Source: Mycoplasma collis ATCC 35278
GTDB taxonomy: Bacteria > Bacillota_I > Bacilli_A > Mycoplasmatales > Metamycoplasmataceae
Direction of reading: 5' to 3'
NCBI RefSeq assembly: GCF_000701825.1
Contig: NZ_JNJY01000004.1
Coordinates: 1 to 62,720 of the forward strand
Length of the DNA stretch: 62,720 bases
Below the pieces are notes generated by a model. The model searched no databases. It had not been told where the DNA came from and saw only the letters and a program-made list of their open reading frames with translations. Shown here in pieces: positions 21,658-35,580 of this stretch (positions within the stretch are counted from its first letter, which is position 1; each line of letters begins with the position of its first letter). A program made the translations under genes and the position numbers.

Positions 21658-22086
21658 CTAAAATTCGAAAGGAGCGGAAATTATAAATAAAATTAAAAAT
21701 ATAAGCAAATCAATTAAAATATTTAAGTTTGTTTTTTGCTTTTTATTTTGATAATAATTTTCAAATTGATCATTTAAATTTAAGTTATTTACTTGCTTAT
21801 TTCTAGTTTCTTTATTTAATTTATTTATTTGATTTTTTAATCCAAAGGTTTCGAATAAACCCCCTCTTAAAACCAAAGTAAATGCTAATTTTACTATGCT
21901 CAAACCTGAAATAATTATTGCTGAACGATGTCATTTTAATGTATTAAATGAAAATGTTAATAAAAAAAATAATATTAAAAAAATAACTAATCAAAAAATT
22001 ATAAAAATATAATCATATTTCGTTATCTTTTTAATAATATATTTTTTTCAAAATTTCTTTAGATTAAAACTATTCTGTTTTTTCAT
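21658..22086 (-). CDS. Small membrane protein following oppF
   Basis: A 142-residue protein read with TGA as Trp. The N-terminus is basic (MKKQNSFNLKKFWKKYIIKK). A long hydrophobic helix comes next (IFIIFWLVIFLILFFLLTF, residues about 27-45), then a second weaker one around ISGLSIVKLAFTLVL, an Asn/Lys-rich loop, and a third helix near the C-terminus (LIDLLIFLILFIISAP). Its start overlaps the end of oppF by 17 bases, so it is co-translated with the Opp system. It resembles the small membrane proteins annotated as DUF3899 in mollicutes, but I could not confirm this. Confidence 0.65.
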
Positions 22087-24445
22087 TTAATCAATTACTT
22101 AATTGTTCAGTTGTCCCAAGTACATAATGTGATTCTGAATTTTTTACTTTTTGATAAATAACTGGACTTTTACTTTGAGCTTGTTCAATTAAATATTGGT
22201 TTTCAAAATTAAATGCCTTAAATGGGATATTAGCATTAGAAATCTTTGGTATAGAATTAAATAAATTAATAGTATAAGGATGTAAAGGGTTAGAATAAAT
22301 TTCTTCAGTTTTCCCTTGCTCTACAACTTTACCTAAGTGCATAATTAAAATTTTATCAGCTACATATTCGATCATTGATAAATCATGAGCAATAAAAATC
22401 ATTGATATTTTCTTTTTAGCCACTATTTCTTTTAATAAATTAACAATTTGTGCTTGAATTGAAATATCAAGTGAAGCAATTGGTTCATCAGCGATAATAA
22501 TTTTTGGCTCACTAATAAGTGCTCTTGCTATAACAATTCTTTGTCTTTGTCCTCCTGAGAATTCATGTGGATAACGATAGACAAATTGTCTTAAAAGTCC
22601 CACTTCTTCTAAAATGTTAAAAATACTTTCACTATATAAGATTTTTTTAATATAGTATTTAGTTTTAAAACTTTTTTTACTATTATTGTGAATTCTTAAT
22701 AAGTATAAAATTCTATAATATAGTGAATTAATTTCTTTCATTTCTTGGTTGAATCTAGCAAAGTTTTCTTTTTGTTCATCAATTTTTTGTTGATAATGTT
22801 TAATTGTTATTGAAATAGTATTTTTATCTTTGTTTTCACTAATTAATTTATTTTTTAATCAATTTAAAAATGAATTATACGTTTTATAAAAGTGAAAATC
22901 TAATTCTTTTTGTTTTTCTTTAATTTTTAATGAATATGCTTCTTTTTTAGCGATTAATTCTTTAATTTCTTTTAATCAAGAGTTAAATTGTAATAAATAT
23001 TTATCTAGTTCTTGATTAAAAACGCATTGAGCTTTTTGATATTTTTTCTCTGCCAATTGATAATAAAGTAAATTTATTTTTTCATTAAATATAGGTTTTT
23101 GAATTACTTTTGATAAATTATCAATTTTGTTTTTTAAATTTTCTTTATCATTTTTTAAATTTTCTTTATTTTCTAAAGCTTTTTCAAAAAATTCACTTAA
23201 ATCTAAATTATTATATTCATCATAAATTTTTAATTTCACATCTTTTGATGATAAAGAGATTAAATTATCATCATTTTCAATTCTAACAAGCTTGCTAGAA
23301 TATTTTTGTAAAACATCATCATTAAATTTAAAAATATAATTTATCAATTGATCAATTTCAGTAATTGATAAATATTCTAAATTTTTAAAAGCATAATTTT
23401 TGTTTTTATTAAAATATTTTTGTTTTAAAATATTTTGACTTTTTTTATTAACTAAATGTTTTTTATAAAAAATTGTGTAATTTAAAAAATCATGTTGTAA
23501 ATCAGCTTGATATTTATTTAAATCAGCTTCATTTTTAAATTGATTTATAAAGTTTTTTAAATATTTTTTTGCATTATATTTATTTTCTTTTTCTTGTTTA
23601 ATTAGCTCATTATAATCATTTTTTAATTCAATTAAAACTTGATTTTTATTGTAATTTTCTAAAGTATTATGTAATAAATCTTTACGATATTTTAATTCTT
23701 TTTTTGTTTCTAATAAATCTTTTTCATCAAATGAAAATTTCTTTTCACGATAAGCTTTTTGCTTTTCAAAATAAAAATTCATTAATAAAGATGAGTTTTT
23801 ATATAAAGCATTAATTGTATTTGATTCATAAAAACTTCTTTGAGTTGCATAAAGATAAAAGGAATTAAAAACTTCTTCGTATGAATTTGTTTCATAATAA
23901 ATTTTATCGAAATTAATTTTTCTAAATTTAAATCTTCAGTCAGAAAAATAATTATTAGCTTGAGTGTGAATAATATTTAAATTATCTAATTTAATTTTAT
24001 GATATTTTTTGATAAATTCATATTTAAAATTATTAGTTACATCTTCTCAATCAGTAAATATATCTGCTAATTTTGAATCGATAATTTTATTAACTTTTAA
24101 AGGCTCTTTTAAAATTGAATAAATATTTTTTTGTGGATTTAATGATGCATGAGGATCTTGAAAAATCATTTGAACATTTTGTCTTAAAAAACGATTTTTT
24201 TTCTTTGAAATTGTTTTACCTGTAATAATTTCATCATTTACAATAATTTGTCCATTATTATCTTCAATTAATCTAATTAATGTTCTACCTACAGTTGTTT
24301 TACCTGAACCAGATTCTCCAATTAATCCTATAATTTCTTGTTCGTGAAGATCGAAAGATAAATCATCAATCGCTTTAGTGATTGAATTTTTATTATGGAA
24401 ATATTTTTTTAAGTTTTTAACACTTAAAACAACTTTTTTATTCAT
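22070..24445 (-). CDS. oppF: Oligopeptide ABC transporter ATP-binding protein OppF with large internal insertion
   Basis: A 791-residue ATPase split only by TGA Trp codons. The first part has Walker A GESGSGKTTVGRTL (about residue 42) and Q-loop MIFQDPHASLNP (about 93). The ABC signature FSGGQRQRIVIARAL comes only at about residue 628, followed by Walker B IIIADEPIASLD and switch His IFIAHD. Between the Q-loop region and the signature lie about 450 extra residues, very rich in Lys, Glu, Asn, Leu and Tyr and predicted as coiled coil. A normal OppF is about 310-330 residues. Long OppF proteins are known in mycoplasmas. The ribosome site AAGGAGG precedes the ATG; the start overlaps oppD. Confidence 0.93.
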
Positions 24446-25481
24446 TTTTTAAAAATACCTCCTTAAAAATTTTTAATCTTTTTTGAACTTCATAAGGAAT
24501 TTCAACTTTTGGAGCATCTGGGTGTAATAATCATGTTGCTGCTCAATGATTATTTTCAATATGAATTAAAGGTGGCTCTTTAATTAAATCAATTTCAAGA
24601 ACAAAATCATTACGCGGTGCAAAAGGATCGCCAACTGGTAAATTAGTTAAATCTGGAGGAGTTCCTTTAATATTTAATAATTTTTCTTCTTTATTTTCTG
24701 GAATAGCAGCTATTAAGGCTCAAGTATAAGGATGTTTGGGATTTGTAAAAATATCTTCTCTAGTTCCTTTTTCAATAACTTTTCCAGCATATAAAACATA
24801 AATATAATCACAAAATTTAGCGATAACAGAAATATTATGACTAATAAAAATAATAGAAATATTAGTTTTTTTTCTAATTTCATCAAATAAGGATAAAACA
24901 GAAGCTTGAACAGTAGGATCAAGCGCAGTAGTAGGCTCATCAGCAATGATTATGTTTGGATTTTGTGCTATAACCATCGCTATAACAATTCTTTGTTTCA
25001 TCCCTCCACTTAATGTATGGGGATACTGTTTTAAAACATTAGATGCATTTTGAATACCAAAACCTTCTAATAAATTAATTAAATAATTAATTTTTTCACT
25101 TTTTGATTTAAATCTTGAATCTTTAACTAAAACATCTAATAATTGTTTACCAATTGTTCTAGTTGGATTTAAAGATGTTAAAGGATCTTGAGGAATATAA
25201 CCAATTTTTTTTCCTCTAATTTCTCTTCATTGTTTATCCTTTTTAAAATCTTTAGCTTCAATATCAATTATTTTCATTGAATCAGCACTAGTATAAGCAT
25301 AGCTATTTAACCCCATTAGTGCTTTTGAACTTATAGTTTTTCCAGAACCAGATTCGCCTACTAGTCCAACAATTTGTCCTTGCTTTAATTCTAGGTCTAT
25401 TCCTCTAATAATTTGAATTATTTTCTTTTTTTCTTTAATACTTACTTTTAAATTTTTAACTTCTAAAATTAATTCTTGCAT
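24438..25481 (-). CDS. oppD: Oligopeptide ABC transporter ATP-binding protein OppD
   Basis: A 347-residue ATPase with Walker A GLVGESGSGKT (residues about 40-50), Q-loop IGYIPQDPLTSLNP, signature LSGGMKQRIVIAMVIAQ and Walker B NIIIADEPTTALDP. The C-terminal region HPYTWALIAAIPENKEEKLL is the usual OppD/DppD extension that binds oligopeptides transporters' partner domains. I chose the ATG at 25481 rather than earlier in-frame ones because AAGGAG lies just upstream of it and the earlier ones are inside oppC. It overlaps oppF by 8 bases. With OppF it powers peptide uptake, a major amino-acid source for a cell without amino-acid synthesis. Confidence 0.95.
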
Positions 25482-25482
25482 C

Positions 25483-26643
25483 TTAAGCTGCTCCTTTTTT
25501 GTGAGAAATAGTTGCATCAAGTGCATCATGGAAGCCTAAAGCTATAAATCTTAATGATAAAGCTATTGTTAGAAGAATTAAAGCTGGAAAAGCTAATGCT
25601 CAAGGATTAGAATTTAATAATGTTGTTGAAGAAGTAATTATCAATCCTAAATTTGGAGCAGATTCAACACCTTCGTTAATAAATCCTAAAAAGGCTACAG
25701 CTGAAACAATTAAAATTCCTTGGGTAATTCTTAAAACAAATGAATTAGCAAGTTTACCAGCGATAGCAGGTAAAATATGGCTAAAAATTAATCTAAAATT
25801 AGAAGCCCCTATTGCTTTTGATGCTGTTACATATTCTTCATCTTTAACTGAAATTGTAAAGCTTCTTGTTGTATCAGCAGCTGATGTTCATCCTGTTAGT
25901 GAAATAATTAAAATTAATGATAAAGGAGTTGTTCCTAAAATATTAATTAAAATAATAAATAAAATAATTCATGGGATTGAGGAGAAAATTTCTAATAAAC
26001 GATAACCATAAGTATCAATTTTTTTACCAGCATTAAACCCTAAATAAGCTCCTATTACAACTCCGATAATTGTTTCAATAATTGCTATTGCAAAAGCTAT
26101 ACCTAAAGCATTTAATGTTCCAACTCATGTTCTAAGTCAAATATCTCTTCCGTATGCATCAGTTCCAAAATAAGCAGAAACAGTTTCTTTTTCTTCGCTT
26201 AAAACATCAATCAATTTATAAGGATTAGTTTTAATAATTCACTCATTAGGGGCTATATATTTAGGTTCAATTCCATTTAATAATTCAGGATGTTTGCTAG
26301 AAATAATATTAAGTTTATCAGTATCAATACTAAAATCAATAACCCCTTCAAAACTTGGTCTTAAATTAGTTATTAGTGAAGAAGATACTTTGCTAATTGG
26401 TTTATTTGTTGAAAAAGGAGAAACCGCTCATGATATTATAGCTGTTAAGATAAGAGCTAAAAAGATGAAAAAAGCAATCATAGCTACTTTATTTTGAATA
26501 AAACGCTTGACAATATCAATAAAAACTTTTCGTGGTTTTCCAACAGTTAATGAATTCAATAAAAGATCTTTATTAATTCCAGAAAGTTTTAATAATTCTT
26601 TGTCTACTGAAGAGAAAATTAAATCATTTTTATTTTTATTCAT
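25483..26643 (-). CDS. oppC: Oligopeptide ABC transporter permease OppC
   Basis: A 386-residue permease. A cytoplasmic N-terminus of about 50 residues leads into the first membrane segment (VAMIAFFIFLALILTAIIS). Then follow a periplasm-facing (here extracellular) loop and a C-terminal BPD transport domain with the usual five helices. The EAA-type loop is near SKAIGASNFRLIFSHILPA. The chosen start at 26643 follows AGGAGA at good spacing; two earlier ATG-like positions belong to oppB. It overlaps oppB by 8 bases and is followed directly by oppD, as in other mycoplasma opp operons. Confidence 0.93.
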
Positions 26644-27805
26644 TATCTTTCTCCTTTTTTTCATTAATATCCATTTCTAAATTATCACTATATCCTTCAT
26701 CTAAATCTTCATCTGCTTCAATAGTTTTATCTTGTGATAAATTATTAGCAAAATTTACTTGATTCATTTTTAAAGTATTTACTCTTATCAAGTGATTTTT
26801 TAATCTTGTAAAAATTGAATTAGAATTAGCTGCTAGACCAAATTTAATTCTTGGGTCCATTCAAACGAATGACATATCAGCTATAATCATTGTAAAAAGT
26901 GTTAAACCTGTATAGAATACAAGTGAAAACATAATAACATTAATTTCACCTGATGATGTATATTCAATTATTAAGTTTGATGATCCTGGTATTCTAAAAA
27001 AACGTTCGAGTAATATAGAACCACTTAAAAGTCCAATATACGAAAGAATTAGTCCACCTACTAAAATAATAGAAGCGTTTCTTAAAACGTGTTTTCTAAA
27101 AATTGTAAAATTAGATAAACCTTTCGCTTTTGCTATTAATACTTGGTTAGAATTTAAAATTCCAACTATTTGATTTCTAATGAATAGTGTATAACCAGCT
27201 AATGAACCTAGTGTATATACAACTATTGGAGTAATTAGTGATAAAAATGTTGTATAACCAAAGTTATCACGTGGATCTTTAAATTCAAAAGGTAATCCGA
27301 GTTTTGAAAAGATTAAAATTAAAACTGGTGCTATTATAAATGAAGGAAGTGCAATAAAAATACTTACAAAAGTAGCAATTACTGAATCAGGTCATTTATT
27401 ACGATTATAAGCTGCTACTGTTCCTAAAATTGTTCCTAATAATATGCTTAAAAAATAACTAGGTAAAGAGACAATAATTGTTCATTTTAAAGGTTCAAAA
27501 AATAATTTTGGAATATTTTTGCTAAATTCATTTTCTTTTCCATAAATTATTCCAACATCTCCTTCGAAAAAGAATTTTTTAAATCAAATAAAAAATCTTG
27601 AAAAGGGATTTAAATCAAATCCATGACTGCTAGCTAATTTTAGCGCAGCTTCTTCAGCTTCTTTTGAATTTCTAGAACCTTCACTTATATCAGCTGTAAC
27701 AAAAGGATTTTTACCAAAACCTGCTTGAATTAAATAAACCATAAAAATAATGATTAAAAAAGTAATAATTGCTAAAAATAAACGTTTAATAAAATATTTA
27801 ATCAT
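26636..27805 (-). CDS. oppB: Oligopeptide ABC transporter permease OppB
   Basis: A 389-residue permease starting MIKYFIKRLFLAIITFLIII, the usual first helix of OppB. The transport domain includes [18 protein letters not shown]-like helices and an EAA loop near AKAKGLSNFTIFRKHVLRNA. A hydrophilic acidic tail (ADEDLDEGYSDNLEMDINEK) extends past the last helix, longer than in most bacteria. The ATG shares one base with the original oppA stop (TAATG), and its ribosome site AAAGGAG lies within the severed tail of oppA. Confidence 0.93.
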
Positions 27806-27999
27806 TATTTTTTATTCTCCTTTTTAATTGTAATATGTCCAAGTGGTAAATATCCAAATTCTTCATTTAATGGAATATTTAGTCTTTCTTTTGCATGGAA
27901 AGTAATAGGAACTTTAGAAGTTGTAGAAAGTCCATAGTGATTTTTCCCGATTAATAATGTTAATTCATTAAATAATTTAATAATTTCATCATTTGTTAA
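27805..27999 (-). pseudogene. Severed in-frame C-terminal tail of oppA
   Basis: Past the TAA at 28000-28002 the oppA frame stays open for 64 more codons (LTNDEIIKLFNELTLLIGKN onwards) to TAA at 27805-27807, which overlaps the oppB ATG as TAATG. The overlap and the protein-like composition argue that this was the true end of oppA. Confidence 0.75.
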
Positions 28000-30774
28000 T
28001 TATTTTTGATATTTTAAGTTAAAAATTGACACTAATCCAGAAATATCCACTTCTTCTTTAGGATCAACTCATTTATTTCTTTTATGACTGTAAACTTTTT
28101 TAACTGATTTTCCATTAATTTGAAAAGTTTTTTCATATGTTTCATCAAAATAAAGTTTTCCATTAATTTCAAATGTTGGCTTTGTTATAAAATCTTTTGG
28201 CTCATTAGTTCCATGTGGCTTATAATCAATAAATGTTTTTTTATTAGTTTCTTTACTAATTTCAAATTCTTTAGAAAAGAACAATTGTTTATTTTCTAAT
28301 TTATCAACTAGTTTACCATTTTGATCTAAAAGTTTAATTGAACCAAAAGTTTCATTATCATCTTTTTTTTCAGCTTCGTAATAAGATAAGCTTCTTATTT
28401 CATAATCACTTAAATTTCTTGCATTTTTTCAATTATCAAAATCAGTGAATAAATAAGCTTTATTAGCGCTTTTAGCTTTTAGTTCATCAAAATGCGCTTT
28501 TAATTTTTTAGAATATTTATAAAATTCAGGGAAATTTTTAGCTAATTGACTATCTTCTTTTTGTTGAGCTAAGTTTGAAGATATTGTTAATAATGATCCA
28601 TAATATTGCAATCCATCTAAAAATGTTCCAGCTCCATCATAATCAGCGTTTCAACCTGAAAATTTAACAGTACCATAATTTTTAACTAAGATATTGAAAA
28701 AATCTTGACCAGTAAACTGGCTTATTAAATTTATTTTAATTCTTGAATCTAACTTTTCATATACTTTTGCAATTTGTTCAATTGCATTGATAGATGCAGC
28801 ATTTTCATTTCTAAATCTATTATTTATATAAAATTCAATTTTTTCAGTGTTAGCTAAATTATTTTTAGCATAAAAATCATCTAATAACTCTTTCATTGCT
28901 TTTTGAAGCTCATTAAATCTTGGAGCTAAATACTGATTTTCTGAATTGTTAATATTTTTTAAATAATGTTCTTTTTCTTGTTCTAAAGTTTTAGTATAAA
29001 AAATTTCACCTTTATGATTTATAGCAACTGTTTTATTTAATTCATCATTATAATCTCTAAATGTTTTTTTATCGTTAGTAACTTCATCTTTACCACCTAT
29101 TTTATTATCAGGTGGAGCAAAAGAAATTCATGGTTCTAATGAAGGATTTTTATTTTTTGCATGCGCATAACTATTAAATGCAGCATCTAAAATTGTTCTA
29201 AATCCTAAACTATGATTATTTAAAGCGTTGCTAGAAACTATTAATTTTCCTTCTTGTAAATCTTTTAGTGAGCTATTGTAAATTAATTTTGCATAGTTTT
29301 CATTAAAGTATCATTTTTTAGCGACGGTTCCACCATCAAAATTTTTCGCATCAGTTAAATAATTCATAGGCCCTGGTGAATATAAGAAAGTATAAGTTCT
29401 TTTGAGTTGATTTTTATCTTTTGTTGAAATATAACGAATTTCATTTGCATTATTATTAATAATACCTTTATCAGTTAAAGATAAGGTATTATATTCCGAA
29501 GAGCTTAAAATACTTTTTGAGTCCTCTAGATAGTTATTAAACATTGCATTTGAAAATTGTGTTGCATCAGGGTATGAATTATATTTTTCAATTATTTTTT
29601 TTATGGATTTACTTTCTCTTTCAGGATCGCCTCAGCCATTTTCACTATAATATTTATTTCTAGTAAATTCACGACGATTAAAAGAAGTATAACTAGGTAA
29701 GTATCTTGAACTATATAATAGATTTTTTTCAAAATCATTTGCATATCAATAAATTCCATATTTTTTAGCTAAACCTGTTGAATTAATTTCTTTGTTTTCT
29801 TGTTCATTTTTTTCTTCAATAAAAGCGCTAGGAGCTGGAGCAAAAAAAGTACTATCAATCACTAATTTATCAATAAAATCATTGAAAATTGCTTTACCAT
29901 CTGCATAAAAAGTAACAGCTTTATCATCACTATCATCATATGATGTTAAATATTTATCTTGTTTTCTAATAGATTCTTTATCAATTCCAAATATATCTAA
30001 AAGATAAATATTATGCAATGCTGAATCATCATTAAATATATTCTGGGTACCTAAATTTCCACTAGCGATAATTTTATCATCTATTTCCTTAGTTCCTCCA
30101 TTTGCCCTTCTATATTTACTTTCTGACAATAAAGTTCTCATTCATCCATAATAAAAATCTAATGGTTTAATATTATATTTTGATTTTTTTCCATCATAAT
30201 GCATTCATGGTATATCTTTTTTAATTACAAATTGCAATTTTTTGGCATTTGCTAATTTTTCAATAAAAAAATCACTATTGATAGATTTTTTATTATTTGA
30301 TTTTAATGTTAATGTTGGTAAATTATTAACATTTTCAGGAATGATTTCATGATCATCATTATCAAAAATGTATTTAGTATCATCATTTGCTGTTACAATA
30401 ATTTTTTCACTTGCAGCAAAACGATAAAATGTATGTGTAGCAGATTTAACGGTATATTCAGGTTCTGTATATTCATTATTATTTGTTTTTTGAACATTAC
30501 CAGTTTGATAAACTGTTTCATTTTCAAAAGCTTTAACTAAAAATGAAGTAGGAGATAACAGATAACTATCTTGTGAAGTGTTAGTTGCTAGTCTTATTCC
30601 ATAATCTAATGAAAATTTATTTATATTTGTAGTTGCTGCATTTATATAAAATGATAATTCATTTCTATTTAATTCAGGTTCGATTAATCGAGAACAAGAA
30701 ACAATGCTAAGTGGAGTTAATGTTGCTATTGTTGTTAAAAATAAAAATAAATTTTTTTTATTTTTCTTTTTCAT
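28000..30774 (-). CDS. oppA: Oligopeptide-binding lipoprotein OppA, cut short by a nonsense codon
   Basis: A 924-residue lipoprotein with signal MKKKNKKNLFLFLTTIATLT and lipobox SIVSCS. It is the first gene of oppABCDF, 31 bases after parC. Mycoplasma OppA proteins are large (about 900-1000 residues) and in M. hominis OppA is also the main surface ATPase and an adhesin. I did not find a clear P-loop here. The frame stops at TAA 28000-28002, although it would continue to the oppB start: an intact version would be 989 residues. Loss of the last 64 residues may weaken peptide binding or may be tolerated. A one-base change from a Gln or Lys codon would explain it. Confidence 0.85.
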
Positions 30775-30805
30775 ATTTTTCCTTTCGTTTTTTATATTAA
30801 GATTT

Positions 30806-33380
30806 TTATTTATTAAATTTTTTTAAAATGCTATCTAAATCTAATTCATCGACTTTTTTAAGTTTTTCTTCTAAATTTTCCATTCTGGTTTTTTCTTTAA
30901 TTGTATTATTTTTTGTTTTAAATTCAAATGGTTTACTTTTTAAGGGATCGTTTTGCGAATCCTCAATTGATGAAGTTATAATGTTATTTTCTAGATGGTT
31001 TGTGTAGAAAATTTCTTCTTTTAAATATTTAAAATCAAAATTTTTACTATTAAAATTTGAATTTATATCAATTGAATTTAAAAATAATATTTTATTATCT
31101 TTATTAAAAAGATAAAATTTAAAATCTTTTTCAATAGTTGAAAATATATTAATGTTAGGTAAATCAATATTTTTATTTAAATTAAAAATTTGTTTTCCTT
31201 GATTATTTTTATTTGTATAACTAATTAGTGAGGATTTAAGTTTTTTAAAATATGCATTATTAGAATAAAAATAAATAGTTTCGTTATCTTCAGTTAATTC
31301 AAAGGATAAAACTTTTTCATTTTTTGGTAAGTTAATTAAACTAACTCCAGAAGCTGAAGTATTGTACACAGGAATTTCTAATTCACTATATTTAACTACT
31401 TTAAATTCCGAGCTTAAAATTATAATATTTTTATAATTGTCACTAACTTTAACATCAACTAAATAATCAAGCGAATTTTTCAATTTGATAGCTTGCATTG
31501 GTTTGTTAAATCTTGAGACTTCAAAATTTTTAAGTAAGACTTTTTTTCCAATTCCATTAGCAGTAACGAAAACTAAATATTTTTTTAAATCAAAATCATC
31601 AACAACTATTGCTTTTATAATTTTTTCATTAGATTTTAATAAAACAAAATCATTAATATGATGACCAAAATCTTTCCATTTGTTTTCTTCTATTTTATAT
31701 AAAGGTAAATAAATATATTTCCCTTCTTGAGTAAAAAGTAATAATTTATTAAGTGAATTTACTTTTGCTAAAAAAATAAGTGCATCATTTTCTTTTAATA
31801 AATAACTTTCAACTTTATTGGAATTAAAGCTTTTTAAACTAATTTTTTTAATATAACCATCTTTTGATATCCCTAAATAAAAATCCTCTTTTTTAATTAG
31901 TTCATCAACTTTCATTTCAATTTTAAATTCTTGATTAATAATTTGTGTTTTTCTTGGAGTTGCAAATTTATTTTTAATTTCTAATAATTTTTGAATTAAA
32001 AAATTATTAAAGTCTTGTTCGTTATTTAAAAGTTTTTCACTTTCTTTAATTTTTATATCTAAATCATTTTTTTCTTTAATGTACAATTGTTGATCAATTT
32101 TGGACAAACGATATAGTTGCATTTCAGCAATTGCTAGCGCTTGGTTTTCACTAAAATTAAAATGTTTTATTAAAGCTTCTGTAACACCTTTTTTTGAATT
32201 ATCAGAATTTCTAATAATTTTAATAACTTCATCAGTTATATCCGCTACTTTTATAAGCGCATTTACTATTTCATATCTTTTTTGATCAAGTTTTAATTGA
32301 TATTTCAATTCTTTAGTTTTAAAATCTTTGATATGCTTAATGTATGAATTTAGCATATCATTTAAACTCATTAATTTTGGGCTATTATTTTCAATAGCAA
32401 CTGAATTATATGAATAGTAAATTTGCATCTCAGTTTTCTTTAGTAAATAATTTAAAATTGAATTTATTTTAGCATCTTTTTCTAATTCAATTAAAATAGA
32501 AACTCCATTTCGATCTGATTGATCTATAACTTCTTTTATTCCATCAATCATTTTGTCAATGCAAATCTCATCAATTTCTTTTACTAATTTTGATTTAATT
32601 ACTCCATAGGGGATTTCTGTTATTTCAATCGCTTTGCGATCATTTTTATCAATAATATTATATTTACTTACTAATGTTACTCTACCTTGTCCAGTTTCAA
32701 AAGCATCATAAATACCATTTGTATCATAAATAATCGCTCCTGTAGGAAAATCAGGACCTTTAATAATTTTAAATAATTTCCTTATTTCAATAAAAGGATT
32801 TTTGATTTTTTCAATAGCAGCATCTATTATTTCGCCTAAATTGTGAGGAGGGATTTCTGTTGCAAATCCTGAAGCTATTCCTTTTGAGCCATTTAAAAGT
32901 AAATTAGGTATTAATGAAGGTAAAATAACTGGTTCTGTTTCAGTATCATCAAAATTAGGAATAAAATCAACAGTATTTTTATTCAGCGATTCTAATAATA
33001 AACTACTTATAGGAGATAATCTTGCTTCTGTATAACGCATAGCAGCGGCAGGATCATCATCAATTGAACCTTTATTTCCATGAATTTCGATTAAAGGGCT
33101 ATTCATTTTTCACTCTTGGCCCATTCTAATCATCGCTTCATAAATAGATGAATCACCATGAGGGTGATATTTACCTATTACATCCCCAACAACTCTTGCT
33201 GATTTTTTAAACGGTTTATCATGCTTTAAATTTAATTCTCACATTGAATATAAAATTCTTCTTTGAACAGGTTTAAGACCATCTCTAGCATCGGGAAGTG
33301 CTCTTTGTTGAATTACATATTTAGAATATCTAGCGAATCTTGAAGAGATTACATCATTAAGAGATTTATTTAGAAAATCT

Positions 33381-33391
<11 letters not shown>
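30806..33391 (-). CDS. parC: DNA topoisomerase IV subunit A
   Basis: An 861-residue ParC. The N-terminus reads [20 protein letters not shown], followed by the quinolone region [19 protein letters not shown] with the usual Ser and Glu. The active-site Tyr is in [10 protein letters not shown]. The C-terminal domain lacks a GyrA box, and parE lies directly upstream with an 11-base overlap, both of which separate it from gyrA. It unlinks daughter chromosomes. I chose ATG 33391 because AAAGAGG lies about 10 bases upstream; an in-frame ATG at 33403 sits on top of that site. The end of the protein is Lys/Asp/Leu-rich. Confidence 0.95.
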
Positions 33392-35354
<1,963 letters not shown>

Positions 35355-35475
35355 CTAAATTTTTTGAATATTTAATTTAAAATTATAATATTTATTTAAT
35401 AAAATGTGTTTAAAAAAATTATTTTATTATTGATTTTTTGATAAAATTTTTTTTCATTTGTGTTTTTAATTAAAA

Positions 35476-35532
35476 AATACTAAATACAGTTTAAATTTGT
35501 TTGAACAAATTTTTATTAATGTACTTAGTATT
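35476..35532. other. Nested double-hairpin element
   Basis: An outer stem AATACTAAATACA / TGTACTTAGTATT (one mismatch) encloses an inner palindrome AAATTTGTTTGAACAAATTT (35493-35512). It lies between the end of the sugar permease gene and the parE start. It may be the terminator of the sugar-importer operon, but there is no clean T run, so a regulatory or protein-binding role is possible. Confidence 0.5.
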
Positions 35533-35580
35533 TAAATAAAAAAATATGAAAAATAAAATGTAAAAAGAAAAATTTATTTT

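Noticed and set aside
23000-24000. CRISPR array or short tandem repeats in AT-rich regions
   Set aside because: Apparent repeats are Lys/Asn/Glu codon runs; no regular spacing of repeats and unique spacers was seen anywhere in the window.
22070-24445. OppF as a broken gene with an unrelated coiled-coil protein in the middle
   Set aside because: The frame is continuous under code 4, and long OppF proteins are known in mycoplasmas.
24713-24946. Second ORF of 77 residues overlapping oppD on the same strand
   Set aside because: Shadow frame of oppD, Leu/Phe-rich through AT composition.
25482-25529. Earlier oppD start at 25529
   Set aside because: It lies inside oppC and has no ribosome site; AAGGAG supports 25481.
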